Positions 31,322 to 40,388 of a stretch of 64,000 nt of DNA are shown one piece after another. The first letter of the stretch is position 1, and every line of letters starts with the position of its first letter. Below the pieces are notes generated by a model that saw only the letters and a program-made list of their open reading frames with translations, was not told the origin of the DNA and searched no databases. Source of the DNA: Thiopseudomonas denitrificans (lineage in GTDB: Bacteria; Pseudomonadota; Gammaproteobacteria; Pseudomonadales; Pseudomonadaceae); assembly GCF_002866065.1 (NCBI RefSeq), contig NZ_LNJZ01000003.1, positions 1 through 64,000 of the forward strand, read 5' to 3'. Made by a program: the position numbers and the translations under genes.

Positions 31322-33611
31322 GCGGCGGCTGTTTGCCGTTTTTGCGTTGCTGCTGATCGCGCTGCTGGCGCTGAGCCTGTGGCAATGGCGCAATGGCGCG
31401 CCACTAAGTGCCAGCTTGCTGGATATTCTGCCGCACGAGCCGGAAAGCGCCCTGATTGAGCATGCCCAGCAATTGAGCCAGCAGGCACTGGATCGTGAGC
31501 TGGTCTTGCTGATCAGTCATCCGCAAGCGGGCAGTCGTCTGGATGGCTGGGCGGATCAACTGCGCCAAAGTGGCCATTTTTCTCAGGTACAGGACCGTAT
31601 TGATACTGATTTGACGGCGCTGGCCAGTGATTTGCTGGCCGCCCGCAGCAGTCTGGCTCCACAGGAGCTGCGCCAACAGCTTGCCAGTCATCCACAGGAT
31701 TACTTTTCCCGCCGCGCCGCCCAGATTGTCGATCCGCTAGGTGGCTTTTCGCTGGTCAGCGCACAGCAGGACTGGCTGGGGCTGATCCCTGCCATTCAGC
31801 AGCAATTGCAGGGCAATAGCCTGATTAATATCGATTTAGATGGCCGTCTGTTGATCGAAGCCGAGGGGCAGACTTGGTATTTGCTGCGCTTGAACAGCCT
31901 TGAAGGTGGCTTTTCTGGCAAGGGTGCGCTGGCAGCAGCGGCCAGTCTCGATCAATTAACCCAACACATCCATGCCGAAGGTGGACAGGTTCTGGCCAGC
32001 GGCAGCTTGCTATTTGCAGCGCGGGCGCAACAACAGGCCGAAACAGAAATAAGCTGGCTCGGTGGTTTGTCATTGCTGGGGTCGCTGCTGCTGATTGTGG
32101 GCTTGTTCCGCAGGCTGGGCAGTTTACTGGCGGTGTTACCAGCGTTGTTTGGGCTGTGGCTGGGCGTAACGGCCTGCATTGCCGTGTTTGGCCAGATTCA
32201 TGTGTTGACGCTGGTGCTGGGGGTCAGCCTGATTGGCGTGACCATCGACTTCCCCATGCATTACCTGTCCAAGGGCTGGGTGATGCAACCCTGGAATGCC
32301 ATGGCCGTGCTGCGGGCTACCTTGCCCGGTCTAACCCTGGGAATGTTGGCCAACCTGATTGGCTATAGTGCATTGGCCTTTACCCCCTTTGTTGCCCTGA
32401 CCCAGGTGGCAGTGTTTTCAGTGGCCGGTTTGCTCGGCGCTTATCTGTGTACCCTGACTGCCCTGCCCTGGCTGTTGCGCCGCAGTCGCAGCTTGCAGCC
32501 ATGGCCGCTGCCGCTGGGCTGGATGCAGTGCTTGCTGGACTGGCACGCGCGTTTCGTGGCACGCATCAACAGTCGTATCTTGTTACTAATAGTCATGCTC
32601 TTTGCATTGGGCGGCTTGCTGCGCATCGAACAGCATGATGATTTGCGCCAGTGGATTGTGCCGGATGCGCAGTTGCTGGAGCAGGCACGCCGGATTGGCG
32701 AGCTGACCGGCCAGCAACCGACCAGCCAGTTTTTTCTGGTGCAGGGTGCGGATGAAGCGCAGCTGCTTGAACGGCTGTTCAGTCTGGAGCGAGAACTGGA
32801 TACGCAGATTATGGCTGGTGCGTTGGCTGGTTATCAATCGCCGGGACAGTTGCTGGCTGGCCGCGCGGGCGAACCTTCACTCAATACGGCACTGGCGGCT
32901 TTAAAGCCTGAAGATTTTGCCCCGTTGCTGGAGCTGGGCGTGCCTGAAGCATTGATTGGTGACGAATTGGAGCAACTACAACAACAGCCGCAACAGAGCC
33001 TGGACGAGCTGCTGCACAGTCGGCTGGGTGAGCCATGGCGGATGCTATGGCTGGGTGAGTATCAAGGCGCACTGGTGAGCATGGTGCGTTTGCAGGGGCT
33101 GACGGATACTTCGGCCATGGTCAGCCTGGCAGATAACGTTAATGGTGTGCTTTGGGTCGATCGTCCGGCACGGCTGAACCAGTTGTTTGCCAGTACCCAG
33201 CGTCATGCGCTGTGGGCCAAGGTGCTGGCCAGTGGCGCGATTTTTATATTGCTGGCGGTGTTTCTTGGCTGGCGCGGTGCTTTGCGCACCCTGACGGTAT
33301 CGCTGGCTTCCGCCGTACTGGCGGCGGCAACTCTGGGCTGGCTGGGGCTGCCGCTGACCCTGTTCAGTATTTTCGGTTTGTTGCTGGTAACGGCGATTGG
33401 CGTGGATTACGCCATCATCATGTATGAGGGCGTGGGTGGCGCGGCCACCAGTCTGCTCGGTGCTTTTCTGGCGGCAGTGACCACCTGGCTGTCGTTTGGC
33501 TTGCTGGCGCTGTCGGCAACACCGGCGGTCAGCAGCTTCGGGCTGGCGGTCAGTCTGGGGCTGGTGTTCTGTTTTCTGCTGGCCCCTTGGGCCAGGCGTA
33601 CTCCGGCATGA
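31296..33611 (+). CDS. MMPL/RND-family exporter
   Basis: 771 residues, with GTG (31293) or ATG (31296) as start. One N-terminal helix, a periplasmic loop, five clustered helices, a second large loop (about residues 440-620) and six C-terminal helices give the 12-helix MMPL/RND-like layout. The Gly-Val-Ser-Leu-Ile-Gly-Val-Thr-Ile-Asp and Ala-Ile-Gly-Val-Asp-Tyr motifs are the family proton-relay positions. It matches the ApeM-like pigment exporter of the inner membrane. It overlaps the lolA-like gene by 26 bases. Confidence 0.9.
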   Translation: MNKPLLLTERRLFAVFALLLIALLALSLWQWRNGAPLSASLLDILPHEPESALIEHAQQLSQQALDRELVLLISHPQAGSRLDGWADQLRQSGHFSQVQDRIDTDLTALASDLLAARSSLAPQELRQQLASHPQDYFSRRAAQIVDPLGGFSLVSAQQDWLGLIPAIQQQLQGNSLINIDLDGRLLIEAEGQTWYLLRLNSLEGGFSGKGALAAAASLDQLTQHIHAEGGQVLASGSLLFAARAQQQAETEISWLGGLSLLGSLLLIVGLFRRLGSLLAVLPALFGLWLGVTACIAVFGQIHVLTLVLGVSLIGVTIDFPMHYLSKGWVMQPWNAMAVLRATLPGLTLGMLANLIGYSALAFTPFVALTQVAVFSVAGLLGAYLCTLTALPWLLRRSRSLQPWPLPLGWMQCLLDWHARFVARINSRILLLIVMLFALGGLLRIEQHDDLRQWIVPDAQLLEQARRIGELTGQQPTSQFFLVQGADEAQLLERLFSLERELDTQIMAGALAGYQSPGQLLAGRAGEPSLNTALAALKPEDFAPLLELGVPEALIGDELEQLQQQPQQSLDELLHSRLGEPWRMLWLGEYQGALVSMVRLQGLTDTSAMVSLADNVNGVLWVDRPARLNQLFASTQRHALWAKVLASGAIFILLAVFLGWRGALRTLTVSLASAVLAAATLGWLGLPLTLFSIFGLLLVTAIGVDYAIIMYEGVGGAATSLLGAFLAAVTTWLSFGLLALSATPAVSSFGLAVSLGLVFCFLLAPWARRTPA

Positions 33612-34708
33612 TTGCTGGCGGCTGGTTGTTGCTGTTGAGCGGTTTTGCGCTGGTCACTTTGCTGTGCCGGCGGCTGGGGGCGATGCCCATTCTGTGCCAG
33701 CTGCTGCTGGCGCTGGCCTTGCCGCTGCTGTCGCTCACGGCGCTGCAACCGGCTGCCCTGTTGCAGCCCGGCTGGGTGCACTGGCTGTATAGCCTGAGTT
33801 TTGCGCTGGTGATGGGAGCCATTCTGGCCGATATTGCCGACAGCCGCCTGAACCTGAACAGCCTGAAAATCGCCCTGCCCAGCTTTGCTGTGCCCTTTGT
33901 CTGCGGGCTGTTGTGTGCCGGCTGGCTGCTGACCGGCAGCAGTGCCACCAGCCGCATGGCGATTGGTTTCCTGTTTGCGCTGACCGCCATTCCGGTACTG
34001 TTTTTGTATTTGCAGTCGATCCGCTATCCGCTGCAGGATATGGCCGATTTGCTGCAGGCTGCCATCCTGATCGACATCCTGTGCTGGGGGCTGTTTGCAC
34101 TGGCGCAGCCGGGGCCGGTCTGGCAGATGCTGCTGTTGCCGCTGGCGCTGGGCTGCTTGCCGCTATTGCTGTACCGGCTTAAGCTGCGCCACGAAGCGGT
34201 GCCGGGCGTGCTGTTTTTTGTGATTCTGGCCGTGCTGCAGGTGTTGGGTTTCAATGCCCTGCTGTTTGGTGTCAGCTATGTGCTGGTGATGGCGCAGCTG
34301 GGGCTGCGCATCCGCATGCCGCTGCCGGCTGCGGGCTGGAGCCGGGTGCAATGGTATCTGTGCGTGCCGGTATTGCTGGCCTGTGGTGCCCTGCAGATTG
34401 ATATCGGCGCGCTGGACTGGCAGCAGGCCGGCCTGTGGTTGCCGGTGTTTTTGCTGGCACCGGTACTGGCCAAGCTGGTTGGCAACTGGCTGGGGCTAAG
34501 CTGGGCCTGGCCGCACAAAAGCCGGTCCGTGCGCTGGCAGGCCAGTGTGTTGCTGAACATTCGCGGCCTGACGGAAGTGGTGTTTTTGAATGTGCTGCTG
34601 GCGCAGGGTTTGATCGGCAGCCTGCTGTATTTTGTGTTTTTGTTGATGAGCGTGACGGCAACCCTGTTGCCGGCCGTGCTGGGAATCCGGTTAATCAAGA
34701 CGAGGTAA
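33608..34708 (+). CDS. KefB/CPA2-like cation:proton antiporter membrane protein
   Basis: 366 residues from the ATG overlapping the exporter stop (ATGA). It is very hydrophobic with about eleven helices. The C-terminal segment Asn-Ile-Arg-Gly-Leu-Thr-Glu-Val-Val-Phe-Leu resembles the conserved Arg-Gly-Leu-x-Glu of CPA2 antiporters, and Gly-x-Ile-Leu-Ala-Asp-Ile-Ala-Asp-Ser is seen near the N-terminus. There is no TrkA-N domain. It is not part of the core aryl polyene set I know. It may power or protect membrane pigment export, which is speculation. Confidence 0.7.
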   Translation: MIAGGWLLLLSGFALVTLLCRRLGAMPILCQLLLALALPLLSLTALQPAALLQPGWVHWLYSLSFALVMGAILADIADSRLNLNSLKIALPSFAVPFVCGLLCAGWLLTGSSATSRMAIGFLFALTAIPVLFLYLQSIRYPLQDMADLLQAAILIDILCWGLFALAQPGPVWQMLLLPLALGCLPLLLYRLKLRHEAVPGVLFFVILAVLQVLGFNALLFGVSYVLVMAQLGLRIRMPLPAAGWSRVQWYLCVPVLLACGALQIDIGALDWQQAGLWLPVFLLAPVLAKLVGNWLGLSWAWPHKSRSVRWQASVLLNIRGLTEVVFLNVLLAQGLIGSLLYFVFLLMSVTATLLPAVLGIRLIKTR

Positions 34709-34713
34709 GCCTT

Positions 34714-35967
34714 ATGGCAAACGAACAGCTGGCAGTTGAACAGCAGCAGGTGGTGGTTATTGGTGCGGGGCCGTCCGGCAGCATTGCCTCGGCCATTTTG
34801 CGGCGCAAGGGGCATCAGGTGCTGGTGCTGGAGCGTCAGCAGTTTCCGCGCTTCGTGATTGGCGAAAGCCTGTTGTCGCACTGCATCGACTTTATCGAGG
34901 AAGCCGGCATGCTGGAGGCGGTGCGCAATGCCGGCCTGCAGGTCAAGCATGGTGCGGCCTTTGGCTGGGGCGATCGTTACACCGAGTTTGATTTTCGTGA
35001 CACCTTTACTCCGGGAGCCGGCAGTACCTATCAGGTGCGTCGTGCCAGCTTTGACAAGCTGCTGGCCGATCAGGCCGAGGCACAAGGCGTAGAGATCCGC
35101 TATCAGGAAGAAATCATTGCTGTGGACAACAGCGGCGAGCAGCCGCTGCTGACCGTGCGCCGCCTGACCGATGGCTACTGCTACCAGATTCGTGCATCTT
35201 TCATGCTGGACGCCAGCGGCTATGGCCGGGTGCTGCCGCGCATGCTGGACCTGGAACTGCCCTCCTCACTGCCGGTGCGCAAGGCAGTGTTTTCCCATGT
35301 GCGCGACAATATCGACGATCCGTTATTCAACCGCGAAAAAATCCTGATCACCACCCACCCCGAGATGCGCGATGTCTGGTACTGGAGTATTCCGTTCAGC
35401 GATGGTTATTGCTCGCTGGGCGTGGTCGGGCTGGAAGAGCGCTTTGTCGGCCGTCCCGAGGATCTGGAAACCTGCCTGAAAGAGTTTGTCAGCGAAGCAC
35501 CCAACCTCAAGCGCATTTTCAAGAACGCGGTCTGGGACCAGCCGTTCCGCACCCTGGGCGGTTACTCGGCCAACGTCAAAAGCCTGCACGGCAAGGGCTT
35601 TGCCCTGCTGGGCAATGCGGCCGAGTTTCTCGATCCGGTGTTTTCGTCCGGCGTAACCATCGCCATGCGCTCGTCGAGCCTGGCCGCCAACCTGCTGGAT
35701 CGCCAGCTGCGCGGCGAATCGGTCGACTGGGAACAGGAATTTGCCGTGCCGCTGAAAAAAGGCGTGGAAACCTTCCGTACCTACGTCGAAGGCTGGTACG
35801 ACACCAGCTTCCAGGACGTGATTTATTACGAAAACCCGCAGCCTGAGGTCAAGCGCATGGTGTGCTCGATTCTGGCCGGCTATGCCTGGGATGAAAATAA
35901 CCCCTATGTGGCGGACTCGCGCCGCCGTCTTGCCGTGCTGGCCGAGCTGTGCCGCAGCAATGGCTAG
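34714..35967 (+). CDS. FAD-dependent oxidoreductase with flavin halogenase motifs
   Basis: 417 residues, start after CGAGGT. The FAD motif Gly-Ala-Gly-Pro-Ser-Gly is at 17-22. A lysine (Lys78) lies in Val-Lys-His-Gly-Ala-Ala-Phe-Gly-Trp-Gly, matching the catalytic Lys context of flavin-dependent halogenases. Trp-Tyr-Trp-Ser-Ile-Pro (222-227) fits the WxWxIP signature of the same family. Gly-Asn-Ala-Ala-Glu-Phe-Leu-Asp-Pro-Val-Phe-Ser-Ser-Gly closes the FAD site. It could halogenate the aryl or resorcinol ring, as in xanthomonadins and chlorinated flexirubins; a non-halogenating reductase or hydroxylase remains possible. Confidence 0.8.
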   Translation: MANEQLAVEQQQVVVIGAGPSGSIASAILRRKGHQVLVLERQQFPRFVIGESLLSHCIDFIEEAGMLEAVRNAGLQVKHGAAFGWGDRYTEFDFRDTFTPGAGSTYQVRRASFDKLLADQAEAQGVEIRYQEEIIAVDNSGEQPLLTVRRLTDGYCYQIRASFMLDASGYGRVLPRMLDLELPSSLPVRKAVFSHVRDNIDDPLFNREKILITTHPEMRDVWYWSIPFSDGYCSLGVVGLEERFVGRPEDLETCLKEFVSEAPNLKRIFKNAVWDQPFRTLGGYSANVKSLHGKGFALLGNAAEFLDPVFSSGVTIAMRSSSLAANLLDRQLRGESVDWEQEFAVPLKKGVETFRTYVEGWYDTSFQDVIYYENPQPEVKRMVCSILAGYAWDENNPYVADSRRRLAVLAELCRSNG

Positions 35968-36379
35968 GCACTGCGGCCTGTGGCTGCTGCTGGTACTGTT
36001 GACAGCCTGCGCCCGCCAGCCGGTGTTGCCGGCGGATGTATTGCAGCAACACTGGCACTGGCCGTTACCGCAACAGCTGTGGTTGCAGGTACAGCAGCCA
36101 CAGCAGCCGGCGCTGGACTACCTGCTGGTATTGCAGGACGAACAGGGCGTGTTGCGTGCTTCGCTGTTTGACCCGGCCGGCATGCCGGTGGCGCGCAAGC
36201 AGCTGCGTAACGGAGGCTGGCGCAATGAAGGGCTGTTGCCGCCGCATGCCGCCGCCGAAGCCTGGCTGACGGCCATTGTGCGCAGCCTGACCGACGACAG
36301 GCCGCTGGCTGGCGAGAATATCGAACTGGAACTGCCCGATAGCAGCAGGCTGCAGGTGCGGCAACTGGAGTCACCATGA
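35960..36379 (+). CDS. DUF3261-type lipoprotein of aryl polyene cluster
   Basis: 139 residues from the ATG at 35960, overlapping the previous stop. A signal peptide ends in Leu-Leu-Thr-Ala-Cys, a lipobox. The mature protein is Gln-, Leu- and Pro-rich, predicted beta-structured, similar in size and position to the ApeN-like lipoprotein of aryl polyene clusters. It probably helps place the product in the outer membrane with the LolA-like carrier. Confidence 0.75.
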   Translation: MARHCGLWLLLVLLTACARQPVLPADVLQQHWHWPLPQQLWLQVQQPQQPALDYLLVLQDEQGVLRASLFDPAGMPVARKQLRNGGWRNEGLLPPHAAAEAWLTAIVRSLTDDRPLAGENIELELPDSSRLQVRQLESP

Positions 36380-37578
36380 AAGTATCAACCTATCTATCCG
36401 CTCCCGGTGTGGTTTGCACGCTGGGGGATACCTTGCAGGAAATCGCCAGCCGGCTGCTGGCTGGTGACAGCAGCGGCATGCAGCCGGTTACCGGCCGGGT
36501 GGCGGATAGCGTCCTGACCTGTGGCGTGGTCAGCACCAGCTTGCCGGCTGTGCCGGAGCACCTGCAACATCATGATACCCGCAACAACCGTTTGCTGATG
36601 GCGGCGATTGCCCCCTTGCAGCCCGGCCTGCAGCAACTGGCCGGGCGTTTTGGTACACAGCGGATTGGCGTGGTGGTCGGTACCAGCACCAGCGGCATCC
36701 TTGAGGCGGGCGAACATCTTGGCCGCTGGGCGCGTAGCGGCGAGCTGCCGGCAGCCTACAGTTATCGGCAACAGGAGCTGGCTGATCCGGCCCTGTTCCT
36801 GAGCCGCTGGCTCGGTTTGCAGGGGCCGGCCTACAGCATCTCGACCGCCTGCACCTCGGGGGCCCGGGCGCTGCTCAGTGCCCGCCGCCTGTTGCAGGCC
36901 GGGGTCTGTGATGCCGTGCTCTGTGGCGGAGCCGACAGCCTGTGCGATCTGACCCTTAACGGCTTCACCAGCCTGGAGGCGGTCAGCACTACATTGTGTA
37001 ACCCGTTCTCGGTCAATCGCAGCGGCATCAACATTGGCGAAGGGGCAGCCATGTTCCTGCTCACCCGTGAACCGCTGGCTGGCCATGAGCCGGTATTGCT
37101 GGCCGGTTGTGGAGCGAGTTCCGATGCCCACCATATTTCCGCGCCGGCCCCCGACGGTGCCGGTGCCATCCAGGCCATGCAGCAGGCGCTGAAGGATGCC
37201 GGGTTGCAGCCGCAACAGCTGGACTATGTCAATTTGCACGGCACCGCCACCGAGCATAATGATGCCATGGAGTCGCAGGCGGTCAGCCGCCTGCTTGGTT
37301 CAGCCGTACCCTGTTCGTCAAGCAAGCCGCTGACGGGCCATACCCTGGGCGCGGCCGGTGCGCTGGAGGCGGCTTTTTGCTGGTTGATGCTGCAATCGGG
37401 CTATAATCCGCAATCCTTGCTGATACCGCATCTGTGGGATGGTCAGCCCGATGCGCAGTTGCCGGCCATCCGGCTGGCCGGCTTGCAAGAGCGGGCCGAG
37501 CGCCTGCGCTGGGTGATGAGCAACTCGTTTGCCTTTGGCGGCAACAACACCAGCCTGATTTTGGGAACAAGCGGATGA
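36376..37578 (+). CDS. Beta-ketoacyl-ACP synthase (KAS I/II type), aryl polyene elongation
   Basis: 400 residues, ATGA overlap with the lipoprotein gene. The catalytic triad is visible: Cys159 in Ser-Thr-Ala-Cys-Thr-Ser-Gly, His in Leu-His-Gly-Thr-Ala-Thr-Glu-His-Asn-Asp and His in Thr-Gly-His-Thr-Leu-Gly-Ala-Ala-Gly. It occupies the ApeO position and is the likely partner of the chain length factor at 22750. It condenses malonyl units onto the aryl starter. Confidence 0.9.
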   Translation: MKVSTYLSAPGVVCTLGDTLQEIASRLLAGDSSGMQPVTGRVADSVLTCGVVSTSLPAVPEHLQHHDTRNNRLLMAAIAPLQPGLQQLAGRFGTQRIGVVVGTSTSGILEAGEHLGRWARSGELPAAYSYRQQELADPALFLSRWLGLQGPAYSISTACTSGARALLSARRLLQAGVCDAVLCGGADSLCDLTLNGFTSLEAVSTTLCNPFSVNRSGINIGEGAAMFLLTREPLAGHEPVLLAGCGASSDAHHISAPAPDGAGAIQAMQQALKDAGLQPQQLDYVNLHGTATEHNDAMESQAVSRLLGSAVPCSSSKPLTGHTLGAAGALEAAFCWLMLQSGYNPQSLLIPHLWDGQPDAQLPAIRLAGLQERAERLRWVMSNSFAFGGNNTSLILGTSG

Positions 37579-38024
37579 CGTGGCCACTTGCCGATTTACT
37601 CCCCCATGCCGGGGACATGATTTTGCTGGATGCCATTGATGACTGGGATGAGGAGTCCATCGTGGCGCAGGCCCGGGTGGCCGGCGATCGCCTGTTTGCG
37701 CTGCCGGATGGCAGCTGGCCGGTCTGGCTGGGTATCGAGCTGATGGCGCAGGCGGTGGCGGCCTATGCCGGTTTGCGTGCCAAAAACAGCGGCGGACAGG
37801 TGCAACTGGGCTTTTTGCTGGGCACGCGCAAGTTCGACTGCAACGTTACGCATTTCCCGGTCGATAGCCTGTTGTGCATCTGGGCACGCCGTTCGCTGGA
37901 AGACGACAACGGCATGGGTGTTTTCGAGTGCGGCATTGATGCCGACAACATTGAGGTGCGGGCCCGGCTGAATGTCTTCCGTCCGGTTGATCCCGATTCA
38001 TTTACCAAGGAAGTAGCACCATGA
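37575..38024 (+). CDS. Hotdog-fold 3-hydroxyacyl-ACP dehydratase-like protein
   Basis: 149 residues, ATGA overlap. It begins Leu-Leu-Pro-His-Ala-Gly-Asp-Met-Ile-Leu-Leu-Asp, typical of the FabZ-like family, and has Gly-Ile-Glu-Leu-Met-Ala-Gln-Ala-Val-Ala-Ala-Tyr. It stands in the ApeP position. In studied systems ApeP pairs with ApeI, here the hotdog fused to the ligase, to form the active dehydratase. Confidence 0.88.
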   Translation: MTWPLADLLPHAGDMILLDAIDDWDEESIVAQARVAGDRLFALPDGSWPVWLGIELMAQAVAAYAGLRAKNSGGQVQLGFLLGTRKFDCNVTHFPVDSLLCIWARRSLEDDNGMGVFECGIDADNIEVRARLNVFRPVDPDSFTKEVAP

Positions 38025-38749
38025 GCGAACGTATTCTGGTTACCGGCTCCAGCCGTGGTATCGGCCGGGCGATTGCCCTGCGCCTGGCCCGTGCCGGTTT
38101 CGACCTGACCCTGCACTGCCGCAACGGGCTGGCCGAGGCGCAGCAGGTGGCCGGAGAAATTGGAAAACTGGGCCGACAGGCCGATATCCTGCAATTCGAC
38201 GTGGCCGACCGGGCGGCGGCGCGCGAGCAGCTGGAGGCGGCCATCGAGCGCAATGGTGCCTGGTATGGCGTGGTGTGCAATGCCGGCCTGACCCGTGACG
38301 GTGCCTTTCCGGCCCTGAGCGAAGATGACTGGGACAGCGTGCTGCGCACCAACCTGGACGGCTTCTACAATGTGCTGCACCCGCTGATGATGCCGATGAT
38401 CCGCCGGCGCAAACCGGGTCGCATCGTCTGCATGACGTCCGTTTCCGGTCTGATCGGCAACCGTGGCCAGGTCAACTACAGTGCCTCCAAGGCCGGTCTG
38501 ATCGGTGCGGCCAAGGCGCTGGCCATCGAGCTGGGCAAGCGCAGGATCACCGTCAACTGTGTGGCACCGGGGCTGATTGACACCGCGATGCTGGACGAGC
38601 ATGTGCCGGTGGAGGAAATGCTCAGGATGATCCCGGCCCAGCGCATGGGTACGGCCGATGAAGTGGCTGGTGTAGTCAATTTTCTAATGTCTGACGAGGC
38701 GGCCTACATCACCCGCCAGGTCATAGCGGTGAATGGCGGGCTGTGCTGA
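38021..38749 (+). CDS. 3-oxoacyl-ACP reductase (FabG-like)
   Basis: 242 residues of the short-chain dehydrogenase family. The NADP(H) motif Thr-Gly-Ser-Ser-Arg-Gly-Ile-Gly is at residues 8-15. The catalytic Ser is in Met-Thr-Ser-Val-Ser-Gly, and Tyr-Ser-Ala-Ser-Lys-Ala-Gly holds the Tyr/Lys pair. It reduces the ketoacyl intermediates (ApeQ position). The start overlaps the dehydratase stop. Confidence 0.93.
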   Translation: MSERILVTGSSRGIGRAIALRLARAGFDLTLHCRNGLAEAQQVAGEIGKLGRQADILQFDVADRAAAREQLEAAIERNGAWYGVVCNAGLTRDGAFPALSEDDWDSVLRTNLDGFYNVLHPLMMPMIRRRKPGRIVCMTSVSGLIGNRGQVNYSASKAGLIGAAKALAIELGKRRITVNCVAPGLIDTAMLDEHVPVEEMLRMIPAQRMGTADEVAGVVNFLMSDEAAYITRQVIAVNGGLC

Positions 38750-39984
38750 TGACAGGATTCAAACGTGTGGTGGTGACCGGCATGGGCGGCGTGACTTCGC
38801 TCGGCGACGACTGGGCCACCATCAGTGACAACTTTCGCAACAACCGCAGCGGCATCCGCTACATGCCGTGCTGGGACCAGTATCCGGACATGAATACCCG
38901 GCTTGGTGGCCCGGTTGTCGACTTCAGGGTACCGGCCCACTGGTCGCGCAAGCAGCTGCGCAGCATGAGCCCGGTATCGCAGTTTGCCGTGTATGCCGCC
39001 GAGCGGGCACTGGCCGATGCCGGCCTGTTGGGTGACCCGATCATTGCCGATGGCCGCATGGGCGTTGCCTGTGGCTCCTCCACCGGCAGCCCGCAAGAGG
39101 TCAAGGTATTCGGCAACATGCTGCTCAACCAGGTGGCCCATGGCCTGAATGCCAACTCCTATGTACGCATGATGCCGCACACCACGGCAGCCAACATCAG
39201 CATCTTCTTCGGCCTCAAGGGGCGGGTGATCCCCACTTCCAGTGCCTGCACCAGCGGCAGCCAGGGCATCGGCTATGCCTACGAGTCGATCAAGTTCGGC
39301 CGCATCCCGATGATGCTGGCCGGCGGCGGCGAGGAACTGTGCGCCACCGAAGCCATGGTGTTTGATGCGCTGTACGCCACCAGCCAGAAAAACGACACGC
39401 CGCAGTTGACGCCCCGCCCCTATGACAGTGGCCGCGACGGTCTGGTGATTGGCGAGGGGGCCGGCATCTTTGTGCTGGAAGAACTGGAACATGCGCTGGC
39501 CCGTGGTGCGCACATCCATGCCGAGATTGTCGGTTTCGGCAGCAGTGCCGACGGCAGTCACATCACCAAGCCGGAAAAGGACACCATGCGTCTGGCCATG
39601 GAGCTGGCGCTGCAGGATGCCGGGCTGACCCCGGATGCCATCGGTTATGTCAACGGTCATGGTACCGCCACCGACTCCGGCGACATTGCCGAAACCCTGG
39701 CCACCAGCGAGCTGTTCGGCCCGCAGATGCCGATCAGCTCGCAAAAGAGCTTTCTCGGTCATACCCTGGGTGCCTGCGGTGTGCTCGAGTCATGGTTCAG
39801 CATCGAGATGATGAACAGTGACACCTACTATCACACATTGAACCTGGACGAAGTGGACAGCCGCTGCGGCGAGCTGGACTACCTGCGCGAGCCGCGCCGC
39901 ATGCAGCACGAGCTTGTCATGAACAACAATTTCGCCTTTGGCGGCATCAACACGTCACTGATTTTCAAGCGTTGGAGCAATTGA
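38749..39984 (+). CDS. Beta-ketoacyl-ACP synthase, second of the aryl polyene block
   Basis: 411 residues from the ATG at 38749 that shares a base with the previous stop (TGATG). Cys167 is in Ser-Ser-Ala-Cys-Thr-Ser-Gly-Ser; His is in Gly-His-Gly-Thr-Ala-Thr-Asp-Ser-Gly-Asp and Gly-His-Thr-Leu-Gly-Ala-Cys-Gly. It stands in the ApeR position, a ketosynthase thought to start or support chain building. It is more distant from the other synthases than a recent duplicate would be. Confidence 0.92.
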   Translation: MTGFKRVVVTGMGGVTSLGDDWATISDNFRNNRSGIRYMPCWDQYPDMNTRLGGPVVDFRVPAHWSRKQLRSMSPVSQFAVYAAERALADAGLLGDPIIADGRMGVACGSSTGSPQEVKVFGNMLLNQVAHGLNANSYVRMMPHTTAANISIFFGLKGRVIPTSSACTSGSQGIGYAYESIKFGRIPMMLAGGGEELCATEAMVFDALYATSQKNDTPQLTPRPYDSGRDGLVIGEGAGIFVLEELEHALARGAHIHAEIVGFGSSADGSHITKPEKDTMRLAMELALQDAGLTPDAIGYVNGHGTATDSGDIAETLATSELFGPQMPISSQKSFLGHTLGACGVLESWFSIEMMNSDTYYHTLNLDEVDSRCGELDYLREPRRMQHELVMNNNFAFGGINTSLIFKRWSN

Positions 39985-39986
39985 AC

Positions 39987-40376
39987 ATGAAACAGATCAC
40001 ACTGGCCCTGATTTTTGGTGCGGTACTGCTGACCGGCTGCAGCACCGCAGCACCGATCCTGACCACCACCCAGACGCTGGATACGCGCAAACAGGTCAAT
40101 ACTCGGGATATGCAGAGCGCCATCCATCAGTCACTGGTGCGTTACGGCTGGAAAATGGATTCAGATGATGGCCGGACCATCATGGCCCATTACAACAAGC
40201 AGGACCGGCACATTGCCCGCATTCGCATCGATTACAGCGCCCAGCAGTTCAGCATCCGCCACGAATCGAGCGAGGGGCTGGGCTACAATTCGCGCCGGCA
40301 CACGATTCACCGCAACTACAACCGCTGGGTCCAGAACCTGGATAACGACATCCAGTCGCGTCTGAGCTTCATGTAG
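39987..40376 (+). CDS. Putative small lipoprotein at the end of the aryl polyene block
   Basis: 129 residues from the ATG at 39987, with GGAG nine bases upstream. The signal peptide ends in Leu-Leu-Thr-Gly-Cys-Ser, a lipobox. The mature domain, with many Arg, His and Tyr residues, looks like a small alpha/beta envelope domain that I cannot assign. It is the last gene of the plus-strand run before the oppositely oriented DUF2141 gene. Confidence 0.75.
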   Translation: MKQITLALIFGAVLLTGCSTAAPILTTTQTLDTRKQVNTRDMQSAIHQSLVRYGWKMDSDDGRTIMAHYNKQDRHIARIRIDYSAQQFSIRHESSEGLGYNSRRHTIHRNYNRWVQNLDNDIQSRLSFM

Positions 40377-40388
40377 GCAGCCTGCCCG

